From positions 3,162,001 to 3,226,000 of the forward strand of contig NZ_CP140155.1 of NCBI RefSeq assembly GCF_034479375.1: a DNA stretch of 64,000 bases, given 5' to 3'. This document shows, in pieces, positions 16,520-25,848 of this stretch (positions are counted from its first letter, which is position 1; every line of letters starts with the position of its first letter). The translations under genes and the position numbers were made by a program. The DNA is from Rhodopseudomonas palustris. GTDB lineage: Bacteria > Pseudomonadota > Alphaproteobacteria > Rhizobiales > Xanthobacteraceae. Below the pieces are notes generated by a model, which worked only from the letters and a program-made list of their open reading frames with translations, searched no databases and was not told the DNA's origin.

Positions 16520-17143
16520 ATGATCGTTCGCCCGCTCCGCCAGCCCGCTACGCGCCCCGCGCGCGCCGTCCTGCTGCTGGGGCTGATGGCTGGATTGAGC
16601 GGCTGCGTCACCGAAGGCGGCGGCTCCGGCCCGATGGCTTCGGCCGGCGGCGGATCCACCGTGGCGTTCGAATCGATCGACGGCCCGCCGCCGCCGGTGT
16701 TCGACCGCATGGTGTCGGTGCTCGACAGCGAATCCAAGCTGCGCAACATCCCGATCGTGTCGCGCGAAGGCTCCGCCGCCTACCGCGTGCGCAGCTATCT
16801 CTCCGCGCAGGTGCGTGGCAACCGCACCAACATCGCCTGGGTCTGGGACGTCTACGACCGCAACCAGCAGCGCACGCTGCGGCTGTCCGGCGAGGAAGCG
16901 ACCGGCCGCTCCGGGCGCGACGCCTGGGGCCAGGCCGACGACACTGTGCTGCGCCGGATCGCCCAGGCCGGCTTCACCGGGCTGAGCGGTTTGGTGAACG
17001 GGACCTTACCGGCCGAACCCGCGACGCCCGGACCGGCGCCGAGCGCACCGGCCTCGCGCGGCCCGGCGATCGCCAGCGCCGACACCGGCGGCCCGGCGAG
17101 CGACGCGCCGCCGGCGAGCTCCCTGAGTTTCGCCGCCCGCTGA
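16520..17143 (+). CDS. Putative outer-membrane lipoprotein
   Basis: A 207-residue lipoprotein of unknown function. The signal peptide has a basic n-region (residues 1-15), hydrophobic core VLLLGLMAGLS and lipobox LSGC at residues 26-29. The mature part has a Gly/Ser-rich linker, a compact central domain of about 90 residues (VFDRMVSVLDSESKLRNIPIV through RRIAQAGFTGLSGLVNG) and a Pro/Ala-rich C-terminal tail of 45 residues. The central domain is conserved-looking and similar to lipoproteins commonly found before prs in relatives, but no function is known. The downstream prs gene is 156 bases away with its own leader. Confidence 0.8.
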   Translation: MIVRPLRQPATRPARAVLLLGLMAGLSGCVTEGGGSGPMASAGGGSTVAFESIDGPPPPVFDRMVSVLDSESKLRNIPIVSREGSAAYRVRSYLSAQVRGNRTNIAWVWDVYDRNQQRTLRLSGEEATGRSGRDAWGQADDTVLRRIAQAGFTGLSGLVNGTLPAEPATPGPAPSAPASRGPAIASADTGGPASDAPPASSLSFAAR

Positions 17144-17299
17144 CCGCTACCTATGTCGAATCCGCATCGGAAAACCGCCTGCGACGGGTTGCCATCGCAC
17201 GTCACCGGCTGATATCACCTCGCTCGCAAAAGCGTCCGTTTTGATGAGTCAACCGATATGCTGAACGTTGTATCCACCGCGGCGAGGGGAAACGCGTCG

Positions 17300-18253
<954 letters not shown>

Positions 18254-18270
18254 TAACTCACCCCCACGCC

Positions 18271-18372
18271 GTCATTCCGGGGCACGCGCGCAGCGCGTGA
18301 ACCCGGAATCCAGACGTTCAGGGCACCCTCGGGATTCCGGGTTCGCGAGCTGCGCTCGCGCCCCGGAATGAC
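18271..18372. repeat. Intergenic palindromic repeat, family A
   Basis: The arms GTCATTCCGGGGCACGCGC and GCGCTCGCGCCCCGGAATGAC are complementary at their outer ends, with inner CCCGGAATC and GATTCCGGG. It begins 17 bases after the prs stop codon and could act as its transcription end or mRNA 3' stabiliser. Confidence 0.9.
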
Positions 18373-18419
18373 GGTGGAGAGGGATTGAAGCGATATGACC
18401 CTTGCCAGATGCACTGACT

Positions 18420-18528
18420 CCTCATCCTGAGGAGACCGGCGAAGCCGGGCGTCTCGAAGGATGGGGCGACGCATGATGGCCGGCGGCCATGGTTCGAGAC
18501 GGCGCTGCGCGCCTCCTCACCATGAGGT
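18420..18528. repeat. Intergenic palindromic repeat, family B
   Basis: It opens CTCATCCTGAGGAG and closes CCTCACCATGAGG; the inner CGTCTCGAAGGATG and GGTTCGAGACG match the copy at 12077. With the family A copy at 18271 it makes up most of the 376-base gap between the convergent genes prs and ribH. Confidence 0.9.
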
Positions 18529-18629
18529 TGTGCCTGCGGCGAGTATCCCTGAAGGCCAGTGCTGATTCCATCGGAAGCAGAACGGCTCTAATACTCATGC
18601 GCGCTGCCCAACGGCACCGGCACAATTCC

Positions 18630-19163
18630 TCACACGATCCCCGCCGCCACCTGCCCGCGCAGACGTTCGAGGCTGAGCAGCGTGTCGGCGCAGGCGTGGG
18701 CGACTTCGGCGCCCTTGGCGGCGAAGTGCTGCTTGAAGAAGGCGACCTGCGCGTCGCCGCTCTCGAACGCTTGCGGCGTCGCCACCGCCGAGAACACCGG
18801 CACCTCGGTGCGGAGCTGGACATCCATCAGCGCCTTGATCACCGTTTCGGCGACGAAGCCGGTGAGGCCGCCGTCGACGACGAGACCGGCCGCGACGATC
18901 GCGGTGTAGCGCCGCGTCTTGGCCAGCGTCTGCACGTGCAGCGGAATTTCGAACGAGCCCGGCACCTCGAACAGATCGACCTGCGACGCGTCGACGCCAC
19001 GCTCGACGATCTCGCGCGCGAACGCCTCCCAGCATTCCGCCACGACGTCGTGATGCCAGGACGACTGCACGAAGGCGACGCGCTGCGGCCGCGCGAACCG
19101 CGGATACGCTGCCGCGGGCGCAGACGGCGGCGCGTCGGTGGGATCGGTCACGGTGTCGGTCAT
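18630..19163 (-). CDS. RibH2-like 6,7-dimethyl-8-ribityllumazine synthase, catalytic His region altered
   Basis: A 177-residue protein of the lumazine synthase family, closest by pattern to the type-2 enzymes (RibH2) of Rhizobiales. Family features are AFVQSSWHHDVVAECW near the start, the substrate-binding VPGSFEIPLHVQTLAKTRRY, AAGLVVDGG, VQLRTEVPVFSAVATPQ, and the C-terminal helix FFAAKG-type segment. Where RibH proteins normally have a catalytic histidine (RibH2 YRHDFV-type, about residue 105 here), this protein reads GGLTGFVAE: the sequence is about two residues shorter and the histidine is absent. The histidine cluster that follows TPH in RibH2 is also missing. Catalytic activity is therefore doubtful. 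I chose the ATG at 19163 for its upstream AGGCGAG. Confidence 0.85.
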   Translation of the reverse strand: MTDTVTDPTDAPPSAPAAAYPRFARPQRVAFVQSSWHHDVVAECWEAFAREIVERGVDASQVDLFEVPGSFEIPLHVQTLAKTRRYTAIVAAGLVVDGGLTGFVAETVIKALMDVQLRTEVPVFSAVATPQAFESGDAQVAFFKQHFAAKGAEVAHACADTLLSLERLRGQVAAGIV

Positions 19164-19518
19164 CGGGGTCACTCGCCTGCTGCTCTGGAACGAGCCTCAG
19201 GCTACCAGCGCGCGGCACCGAATCAAAGGTCGGCGGCGCGCCGCCGGACTCGCGACAGGTGAAATCCAACCGCCGGACTCGGACGACGCGAATCCGATTC
19301 CGTTTTGTTCTTCACACCGACGATCGAACTGTGGACGGGCCGCGGTTTGGCTGTGGATGGGCCAGCCTCGGGATTGCACGGATTCGGCAAATCACATCAT
19401 TTCATTTCTGCAACCTCGGTTCGTCCGGATCACGCGTTTGCAGCGATCCACCGGGCACAGGCGCGTATCGGCCTGCCACATGCGTATCAGGCACATCCAA
19501 AGTGAAGGTCGAGACGGC
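19164..19518. other. Divergent intergenic region between the ribH-like and YbjN genes
   Basis: About 355 bases without a credible gene. Composition is mixed; the section at about 19300-19460 is less GC-rich and probably carries the promoter of the YbjN gene. No repeat element or palindrome stood out. Confidence 0.4.
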
Positions 19519-20019
19519 ATGGCCATCCTCGAAGGCGTCTTCGATTCCAGAAACAACCCGCTCGAGGCGGTCGAAGACATCGCCGCGTCGAACGATCTGG
19601 TGTTCGAACGATCCGGCGAAGACGAAATCACCATCGCGGCGAAGGGGCAGTGGACCGACTACACGCTGTCCTTCACCTGGATGAGCGAGATCGAGGCGCT
19701 GCATCTGGCCTGCGCCTTCGACATGAAGGTGCCGTCCGCACGCCGCAACGAGACCCAGCGGCTGATCGCGGCGATCAACGAGCAGCTCTGGGTCGGTCAC
19801 TTCGATCTGTGGACGCATACCGGCACGATCATGTTCCGCCAGGCGCTGGTGCTGCCGGGCGGGCTGTCGGCGACCAGCGCGCAGTGCGAGACCATGCTGA
19901 TCAGTTCGATCAGCGCCTGCGAGCGCTACTATCCGGCCATCCAGTTCACGGTATGGGCCGGTAAGACCGCGTCCGAAGCGATGTCGGCCGCGATGTTCGA
20001 CACCGAAGGCGAAGCGTAA
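19519..20019 (+). CDS. YbjN-domain protein
   Basis: A 166-residue protein of the YbjN / type III secretion chaperone-like fold family. The domain covers most of the length: NPLEAVEDIAASNDLVFERSGEDEITIAAKGQWTDYTLSFTWMSEIEALHLACAFDM, then NETQRLIAAINEQLWVGHFDLWTHTGTIMFRQALVLP and a helical end. YbjN of E. coli affects motility and stress responses, but a biochemical activity is not established. The ATG at 19519 has an AAGGTCGAG purine run upstream. It precedes proC by 26 bases on the same strand, and the pair is probably one operon. Confidence 0.85.
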   Translation: MAILEGVFDSRNNPLEAVEDIAASNDLVFERSGEDEITIAAKGQWTDYTLSFTWMSEIEALHLACAFDMKVPSARRNETQRLIAAINEQLWVGHFDLWTHTGTIMFRQALVLPGGLSATSAQCETMLISSISACERYYPAIQFTVWAGKTASEAMSAAMFDTEGEA

Positions 20020-20045
20020 CCGACCAGGCTTCGTTGGAGAGATCA

Positions 20046-20882
20046 ATGACGACCAAACCAGCCCCGCGGCCGCTCGCTCAGCTCGGCGGCAATCTCGTGC
20101 TCGCCGGCGCCGGCAAGATGGGCGGCGCGCTGCTCACCGGCTGGCTGGCGCAGGGACTCGACGGCGGCGAGGTGGTGGTGATCGACCCGCAGCCTTCCGA
20201 CGAGATCCGCGCGCTGACCGGCCGCGGCGTCCGCATCAATGCCTCGGCCTCCGACGTCGGCGCGGTGTCGACGATGGTGGTGGCGGTCAAACCGCAGACT
20301 TTTGCGGCCGCTGCCTCCGCACTGCGCAGCTACGCCGGTCCGTCGACGCTGGTGGTGTCGGTGATGGCCGGCATCCCGATCGCCGCGCTCGCCGCGCAGA
20401 TCGGTGGCCACGTCGTCCGCGCGATGCCGAACACGCCGGCGGCGATCGGCCGCGGCATCACCGTGGCGGTCGCGGCCAGCGACGTCACCGACGTCCAGCG
20501 CGCCACCGCGGATGCGCTGCTGCGCGCCACCGGCGCGGTCGAATGGGTCGACGACGAGAGCCTGATCGACGCCGTCACCGCCGTCTCGGGCTCCGGCCCG
20601 GCCTATGTGTTTCTGCTCGCCGAAGAACTGGCCCGCGCCGGCGTTGCGGCGGGTCTTCCTGAGGCGCTCGCAACGACCCTCGCCCGCGCCACTGTCGCCG
20701 GCTCCGGCGAATTGCTGCATCGCTCGGAGCTCGACGCCGCGACGCTGCGCAAGAACGTCACCTCCCCCAACGGCACCACGGCTGCGGCACTCGACGTGCT
20801 GATGGCCGACGACGGCTTCCGCCCGCTGCTGACCCGCGCCGTCGCCGCGGCGGCGAAGCGGTCACAGGAACTGGCGAAGTAA
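20046..20882 (+). CDS. proC: Pyrroline-5-carboxylate reductase
   Basis: A 278-residue enzyme that reduces pyrroline-5-carboxylate to proline with NAD(P)H, the last step of proline synthesis. The Rossmann motif LVLAGAGKMGGALLTGWL lies at residues 17-34. Further family blocks are VVAVKPQTF, RAMPNTPAAIGRGITV, and the signature DAVTAVSGSGPAYVFLLAEEL with SPNGTTAAALDVL near the C-terminus. The start at 20046 has a GGAGAGATCA ribosome binding site and was preferred over an ATG four codons upstream. Second gene after the YbjN protein. Confidence 0.97.
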   Translation: MTTKPAPRPLAQLGGNLVLAGAGKMGGALLTGWLAQGLDGGEVVVIDPQPSDEIRALTGRGVRINASASDVGAVSTMVVAVKPQTFAAAASALRSYAGPSTLVVSVMAGIPIAALAAQIGGHVVRAMPNTPAAIGRGITVAVAASDVTDVQRATADALLRATGAVEWVDDESLIDAVTAVSGSGPAYVFLLAEELARAGVAAGLPEALATTLARATVAGSGELLHRSELDAATLRKNVTSPNGTTAAALDVLMADDGFRPLLTRAVAAAAKRSQELAK

Positions 20883-20896
20883 GCGACGCGTACAGG

Positions 20897-21006
20897 CGTC
20901 ATGCGCGGGCTTGACCCGCGCATCCGTCGCGCGCGCAAGCGCGCGTTCCTCGATGCAGTGGCATTTCGCGAAGAGGATGGATTGCCGGGTCAAGCCCGGC
21001 AATGAC
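20897..21006. repeat. Intergenic palindromic repeat, family C
   Basis: The ends CGTCATG and CAATGACA are near-complementary; inner hairpins are GCGGGCTTGACCCGC and GCCGGGTCAAGCCCGGC. It starts 15 bases after the proC stop codon. Confidence 0.85.
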
Positions 21007-21031
21007 AAGTGTTGGTATCAGTGTCCCAACC

Positions 21032-21136
21032 ACCGTCATCGCCCGGCTCGACCGGGCGACCCCGTATTCCAGAGCGCTCAGTTCAAGTAATCGGCGCTCT
21101 GGAATACTGGGCCAGCCGCTTTCGCGGGTGGTGACG
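21032..21136. repeat. Intergenic palindromic repeat, family C variant
   Basis: It begins CGTCATCGCCCGGCTCGACCGGGCGA, has a central inverted pair CCCGTATTCCAGAGCGC / GCGCTCTGGAATACTGGG, and ends GGTGGTGACG. With the preceding element it fills the 309-base gap between proC and the convergent histidine kinase gene. Confidence 0.75.
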
Positions 21137-21191
21137 TTGGTACGTGTGGCAACGCTCCGCGCTGCACCGCGTCCGGGACACAAATCGACAG

Positions 21192-22580
21192 CTACACCGG
21201 CACCCGCACCGTCGCGCGCAATCCGCCCATCGGGCTGTCGCCGAGCGTGATGTCGCCGCCGTGCGAGCGGGCGATGTCGCGGGCGATGGCGAGGCCGAGG
21301 CCGGTGCCGCCTTCGTCCTGATTGCGGGCGTCGTCGAGGCGCAGGAACGGCTTGAACACTTCCTCGCGCATCGCCATCGGAATGCCGGGGCCGTCGTCGT
21401 CGATCGTCACCGTCAGATAGCGATGATCGCGCTGGCCGGCGATGGCGATGGCGTCGGCGTGACGCGCCGCATTCGACACCAGATTGGCGAGGCAGCGCTT
21501 GAACGCCGCCGGCTTCACCGTCACCACCGGTTGGCCGGAAAACGACACGGTGGCGATGTGGCCGTGGCGCTCGGCGTCGCTGCGCAGTTCCTCCAGCGCT
21601 GCCGCCATGTCGGTCGGCTGCGCCCGCTCGCCGCTGTCGCCGCGCGCAAACGCCAGATACGCTTCCAGCATCGCCGCCATCTCGTCGACGTCCTTGCGCA
21701 TCCCCTCGGTTTCCGGCGCGTCGCCGATCAGTTCGAGCTCGAGCTTGAACCGGGTCAGGATGGTGCGCAGATCGTGAGACACACCCGCCAGCATCGCGGT
21801 GCGCTGCTCGATCGAGCGCTCGACGCGGCTCTTCATTTCGATGAAGGCGTGGGCTGCGCGCCGCACCTCGCGGGCGCCGCGCGGCTTGAAGTTCGGCGCG
21901 TCGCGGCCCTTGCCGAAGCTCTCCGCGGCGTCGGCCAGCCGCAGGATCGGCCGGATCTGGTTGCGCAGGAACAGCACCGCGACGACCAGCAGCACCGTCG
22001 AGGTGCCGACCATCCACAGCAGGAAGATCTCCGAATTCGACGCATAGGCGGCGCTGCGCAGCGCGAAGACCCGCATCACCGCGTCGTCGAGCTGGATGCG
22101 GATTTCGACCAGATTGGAGCGGCCGACGGTGTCGATCCAGAACGGCCGCGCGATCTGCTTGCTGATCTGCTTGCTGATCGACTGATCCAGCAGCGAGAAG
22201 AACGGCTTGTTGCCCGGCGGCGGCATCTCGCCGGGGCCGAGGAAGTCGACCACCAGTCCGAGCCGGTTCTGCGCGATCCGGCGCAGCGCGGCGTTGTCCT
22301 TGTCCTGCGGGAAGCTCTTGTAGACGTCGATCAGCGCCGCGATGTCCTGCACCACCGCCGCCGACAGCCGCTGCGTCACCGTGTTCCAGTGCCGCTCCAT
22401 GAACACGAAGGCGATCACCGATTGCAGCAGCACCATCGGTACGATCATGATCAGCAGCGCGCGGGCATACAGCCCCTTCGGCATGAAGTCGTTGAAGCGC
22501 TGCCCCATCCAGCCATTGGCCGCCGACACCCGCCGCGAGGCGGAGCGGATCAGCGTGAGGCCGGTATCGAGCGTGCTCAT
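21192..22580 (-). CDS. EnvZ-type sensor histidine kinase
   Basis: A 462-residue membrane histidine kinase. Two transmembrane helices (about 40-60 and 184-205) frame a periplasmic sensor domain of about 120 residues; a HAMP-like linker (RNQIRPILRLADAAESFGKG) leads to the dimerisation helix with phospho-acceptor His269 in GVSHDLRTILTRF. The catalytic domain shows the N box LVSNAARHA, G1 DDDGPGIP, and G2 GTGLGLAIA. It lies downstream of the OmpR-type regulator at 22894 on the same strand but separated by 313 bases that contain a family D repeat, so co-transcription is likely but not certain. The signal sensed is unknown. Confidence 0.95.
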   Translation of the reverse strand: MSTLDTGLTLIRSASRRVSAANGWMGQRFNDFMPKGLYARALLIMIVPMVLLQSVIAFVFMERHWNTVTQRLSAAVVQDIAALIDVYKSFPQDKDNAALRRIAQNRLGLVVDFLGPGEMPPPGNKPFFSLLDQSISKQISKQIARPFWIDTVGRSNLVEIRIQLDDAVMRVFALRSAAYASNSEIFLLWMVGTSTVLLVVAVLFLRNQIRPILRLADAAESFGKGRDAPNFKPRGAREVRRAAHAFIEMKSRVERSIEQRTAMLAGVSHDLRTILTRFKLELELIGDAPETEGMRKDVDEMAAMLEAYLAFARGDSGERAQPTDMAAALEELRSDAERHGHIATVSFSGQPVVTVKPAAFKRCLANLVSNAARHADAIAIAGQRDHRYLTVTIDDDGPGIPMAMREEVFKPFLRLDDARNQDEGGTGLGLAIARDIARSHGGDITLGDSPMGGLRATVRVPV

Positions 22581-22671
22581 GAGACGGCCCGCTTCGATTT
22601 GGTAGCAAGCCTGTCGGGTTTGCCGGAAAGGCTGTTTGCAAGAACGATGACCTCGCCCCAGGCACAGCGCG

Positions 22672-22830
22672 CTCCCTCGCCCCGCTCTTGCGGGGAGAGG
22701 GTCGGGGTGAGGGGCTGCGGCCGACCCGCGGATGCCGACGCTGCTGACATAGGCCGTGCCCCGCCCCTCACCCGACCGGCTACGCTACGCTTCGCCGGTC
22801 GACCTCTCCCCGCGCATGGCGGGGAGAGGT
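22672..22830. repeat. Intergenic palindromic repeat, family D (CTCTCCCCGC...GCGGGGAGAGG type)
   Basis: The left half has a hairpin CCCCGCTCTTGCGGGG followed by AGAGGGTCGGGGTGAGGGG; the right half mirrors it with CCCCTCACCCGACC, a short GCTACGC inverted pair, and ACCTCTCCCCGCGCATGGCGGGGAGAGGT. It lies in the gap between the response-regulator and kinase genes. Confidence 0.9.
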
Positions 22831-22893
22831 TGCGTCGTGCGTGGGGAGAGGCTTTGCTCATATATCGCCGATCAAATTATCAGCCGGTCAACA

Positions 22894-23619
22894 CTACGGC
22901 GCTGCGACCAGCCGATAGCCGATGCCGCGGACGGCTTGCAGGAACAGCGGGTTGGCCGGGTCGCGCTCGATCTTGCGGCGCAGGCGGTTGATCTGCACGT
23001 CGACGGCGCGCTCGTTGGCGTTGCCGCCGCCGCCGGTCAGTTCGCCGCGCGGCACGGTCTCGCCCGGCGCCGCGGCCAGCACGCGCAGCATGTCGCGCTC
23101 GCGGTCGGTGAGATGCACGATCTCGTCGCCCTGGCGCAATTCGCCGCGCTCGATGTGGAACACATAGGGTCCGAACGCGATGGTCTCCGCCTTGCTCGCC
23201 GGCGCCGGCGAGGTGCGCTTGAGGATATTGCAGATCCGCAGCAGCAATTCGCGCGGCTCGAACGGCTTGGCGACGTAGTCGTCGGCGCCGAGCTGCAGTC
23301 CCTCGATCCGCGCTTCGGCCTCGTGGCGCGCCGTCAGCATCACGATCGGCACGTCGGAATCGACGCGGATCGAGCGCGCCAGATCGAAGCCGGTCTCGCC
23401 CGGCATCATCACGTCGAGGATCAACAGATCGAAATTCAGCCCGGCGAGCTTGGCGCGCGCGTCGCGCACGCTCGAGGCGGTGGTGACGCGATAGCCTTCG
23501 CTGGCGAGGAAGCGCGACAACAGATCGCGGATGCGGCGGTCGTCGTCGACCAGCAGAAGATGCGGCGCATCGTCGGCGGGGCGGACCGGCTTCTTCGCCA
23601 GGGTTGCGAGCTGAATCAC
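22894..23619 (-). CDS. petR: OmpR-family response regulator (PetR-like)
   Basis: A 241-residue two-component regulator. The receiver domain (about 19-135) has the acidic pair in LLLVDDDRRIRDLL, phosphorylation site Asp69 in LLILDVMMPGETG, the Thr in VPIVMLTARHE and the Lys in DYVAKPFEPREL. The C-terminal winged-helix domain (about 150-238) contains VHLTDRERDMLRVLAAAPGETVPR and ERAVDVQINRLRRKIERDPANPLFLQAVRGIGYRL. The order MarR-type gene then OmpR-type gene with overlapping ends matches petP-petR of Rhodobacter capsulatus, hence the tentative name. The ATG overlaps the stop of the upstream gene by four bases, indicating translational coupling. Confidence 0.93.
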   Translation of the reverse strand: MIQLATLAKKPVRPADDAPHLLLVDDDRRIRDLLSRFLASEGYRVTTASSVRDARAKLAGLNFDLLILDVMMPGETGFDLARSIRVDSDVPIVMLTARHEAEARIEGLQLGADDYVAKPFEPRELLLRICNILKRTSPAPASKAETIAFGPYVFHIERGELRQGDEIVHLTDRERDMLRVLAAAPGETVPRGELTGGGGNANERAVDVQINRLRRKIERDPANPLFLQAVRGIGYRLVAAP

Positions 23620-24179
23620 GTGACATCCTTCGCGATGGCGCCGTCGGACTGCAGAATGGTCTGGAGCACCTTGTCCGGATCATCGCAATCGATCATGGCG
23701 CGCAGGAATTTGCGCACGGCCTCCGCTTCGCCCGGGCCGAGACCGCGCAGCGCGCGATCGATGCGGTCGGTCTGCAGGCCGGCGAGTTTCACCACCAGCG
23801 CCTCGCCCTTTGCGGTGGCGAAAAGAAGGCGCTGGCGGCGGTCGCTGTCGCCGGCCTTCTGCACGATGTAGCCCTCGTCGAGCAGTTGCTTCAGCACCCG
23901 CCCGAGCGACTGCTTGGTGATGCGCAGCACGTCGAGCAGATCGGCGACCGTCAGCCCCGGATAGCGGCAGACGAAATGCACCACCCGGTGATGCGCGCGG
24001 CCGAACCCGAACGCCTCCAGCGCGTGGTCGGCATCGCCGACGAAGTCGCGATAGGCGAAGAACAGCAGCTCGATGATGTCCCAGCGCGGCGCCGCGACGG
24101 ACGCCTCCGCTGGCCGGCTCGGCATCGCGATCGCCGCGCTGTCGCCGTGCAGGTCGTCGTTGAAATTTATGTCAGCCAT
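23616..24179 (-). CDS. petP: MarR-family transcriptional regulator (PetP-like)
   Basis: A 187-residue winged-helix regulator. The MarR DNA-binding unit is visible as VVHFVCRYPGLTVADLLDVLRITKQSLGRVLKQLLDEGYIVQKAGDSDRRQRLLFATAKGEAL, with the wing DSDRRQR. Dimerisation helices flank it (AYRDFVGDADHALEAFGFGRAHHR and the C-terminal third). It is the first gene of the petP-petR-kinase set and is divergent from ilvE. The ATG at 24179 sits in the spacer of the inverted repeat at 24168-24188, suggesting autoregulation. Confidence 0.9.
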   Translation of the reverse strand: MADINFNDDLHGDSAAIAMPSRPAEASVAAPRWDIIELLFFAYRDFVGDADHALEAFGFGRAHHRVVHFVCRYPGLTVADLLDVLRITKQSLGRVLKQLLDEGYIVQKAGDSDRRQRLLFATAKGEALVVKLAGLQTDRIDRALRGLGPGEAEAVRKFLRAMIDCDDPDKVLQTILQSDGAIAKDVT

Positions 24180-24188
24180 GTTGACATA
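24168..24188. promoter_or_regulatory. Inverted repeat over the petP-like start codon, candidate operator
   Basis: Perfect 7-base arms TATGTCA (24168-24174) and TGACATA (24182-24188) with a 7-base spacer that contains the start codon of the MarR-type gene. The size and symmetry fit a MarR-family operator, so binding would repress the gene itself. This is inferred from position. Confidence 0.45.
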
Positions 24189-24458
24189 TCTGGGTCTTAT
24201 GTTACAAAACGGCCGACCAAGACGAAATATTCGACTATTCCGCTTGCGACCCTTCCCCGCGTGGTCCGATAACCGGATGCGGCGAAACGGCATGCATGCG
24301 AATGTCGGACGGCTTGGCCGAAACATAGCGGAGTTCGCAGGATCCGCCAAAACATGTCTCCCGGCCTGGGCCGGGACCGAACCACCCAGCGGCCGGCATC
24401 AGCCGGGCTCGCGCAACCACGGCCACCGGCAGGCGCGCCGATCCAGGAGATCACGTCC

Positions 24459-25574
24459 ATGGGACTCTCGTTCGACAACAAGGTCGACGGCTCGGTCTGG
24501 CTGAATTTCGACATCCAGCCGTCGGCGCATCCGGTGTCGGAGACGGACCGGACCGCGAAGCTCGCCGACCCGGGCTTCGGCCGGGTCTTCACCGATCACA
24601 TGGCGATCGTCCGCTACGATCAGGCCAAGGGCTGGCATGGTGCGCGCGTCGAATCCCGCGCCAACTTCCCGCTCGATCCGGCGACCGCCGTGCTGCACTA
24701 CGCGCAGGAGATCTTCGAGGGGCTGAAAGCCTACAAGCGCGCCGACGGCGGCGTGAACCTGTTCCGCCCCGACGCCAATGCGCGGCGCTTCCGCGATTCC
24801 GCCGACCGCATGGCGATGGCGAAGCTGCCCGAGCCGGTGTTCATCGAGGCGATCGAGCAACTGGTCCGGATCGACCGCGCCTGGATCCCGGGCGGCGACG
24901 GCAGCCTGTATCTGCGCCCGTTCATGATCGCGAGCGAAGTCTTCCTCGGCGTCAAGCCGTCGGCGGAATACATCTTCGCGGTGATCGCCTCGCCGGTCGG
25001 CTCGTACTTCAAGGGCGGGCCTGCGCCGGTGTCGATCTGGGTGTCGGAGAACTACACGCGCGCCGCGATCGGTGGCACCGGCGGCGTCAAATGCGGCGGC
25101 AACTACGCGGCCTCGCTGCGCGCCCAGGCCGAGGCGATCGAGCACGGCTGCGATCAGGTGGTGTTCCTCGACGCGATCGAGCGTCGCTATATCGAGGAGC
25201 TCGGCGGCATGAACGTGTTCTTCGTGTTCGACGACGGCTCGCTGTCGACGCCGCCGCTCGGCACCATCCTGCCCGGCATCACCCGCGATTCGATCATCGC
25301 GCTGGCGCGGCAGGCCGGCCGGACCGTGCGCGAGGAAGCCTACACGATCGAGCAGTGGCGCGCCGATGCGGCCAGCGGCAGGCTGAAAGAGGCGTTCGCC
25401 TGCGGCACCGCGGCGGTGATCTCGCCGATCGGCACTGTGCGCTCGGCCAGCGGCGACTTCACCATCAGCGGCGGCGCCGCCGGCGAAGTCGCAATGGGCC
25501 TGCGCAAGCAGCTCGTCGACATCCAGTACGGCCGTGCCGCCGATACGCATGGCTGGATCCGGGACGTGGCGTAA
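24459..25574 (+). CDS. ilvE: Branched-chain amino acid aminotransferase
   Basis: A 371-residue fold-type IV PLP aminotransferase that makes leucine, isoleucine and valine from their 2-oxo acids. Landmarks are FGRVFTDHMAIVRYDQAKGWHGARV, LHYAQEIFEGLKAYKRADGGVNLFRPDANARRFRDSADRMAM, the long-form GGVKCGGNYAASLRAQAEAIEHGCDQVVFLDA with the PLP-lysine, EELGGMNVFFVF, and FACGTAAVISPIGTVRS. The length and motifs match the longer BCAT type rather than the short 310-residue E. coli IlvE. The ATG at 24459 follows CAGGAGATCACGTCC, a good ribosome binding site. Confidence 0.95.
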   Translation: MGLSFDNKVDGSVWLNFDIQPSAHPVSETDRTAKLADPGFGRVFTDHMAIVRYDQAKGWHGARVESRANFPLDPATAVLHYAQEIFEGLKAYKRADGGVNLFRPDANARRFRDSADRMAMAKLPEPVFIEAIEQLVRIDRAWIPGGDGSLYLRPFMIASEVFLGVKPSAEYIFAVIASPVGSYFKGGPAPVSIWVSENYTRAAIGGTGGVKCGGNYAASLRAQAEAIEHGCDQVVFLDAIERRYIEELGGMNVFFVFDDGSLSTPPLGTILPGITRDSIIALARQAGRTVREEAYTIEQWRADAASGRLKEAFACGTAAVISPIGTVRSASGDFTISGGAAGEVAMGLRKQLVDIQYGRAADTHGWIRDVA

Positions 25575-25591
25575 GCCGCTTACTAACGACG

Positions 25592-25638
25592 ATTCATTCC
25601 GGGGCGCGCGCAGCGAAGCTGCGTGCGAACCCGGAATC
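25592..25638. repeat. Half copy of intergenic repeat family A
   Basis: Only the left half is present (ATTCATTCCGGGGCGCGCGCAG through CGAACCCGGAATC); the right arm is missing or replaced by the family D element that follows. Confidence 0.75.
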
Positions 25639-25674
25639 TCTTTGGTAACAACCTCGGGATCTGGCCGCGGCGTA

Positions 25675-25800
25675 ACCTCTCCCGCTTGCGGGAGAGGTCG
25701 GATCGCGCAGCGATCCGGGTGAGGGCACTCCTCTCCGCGAAGCGCGGACTCACTGCCCGGGGCGCCCTCACCCCAACCCTCTCCCGCAAGCGGGAGAGGG
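25675..25800. repeat. Intergenic palindromic repeat, family D
   Basis: The ends CCTCTCCCGCTTGCGGGAGAGG and CTCTCCCGCAAGCGGGAGAG are each hairpins and are also complementary to one another. The middle holds GGATCGCGCAGCGATCC and TCTCCGCGAAGCGCGGA. It lies between the convergent ilvE and mutL genes. Confidence 0.9.
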
Positions 25801-25848
25801 GGCGTGCTGTGCTTGGGGCGCAGGCAATACGCTACACGTAGCCGCGAA

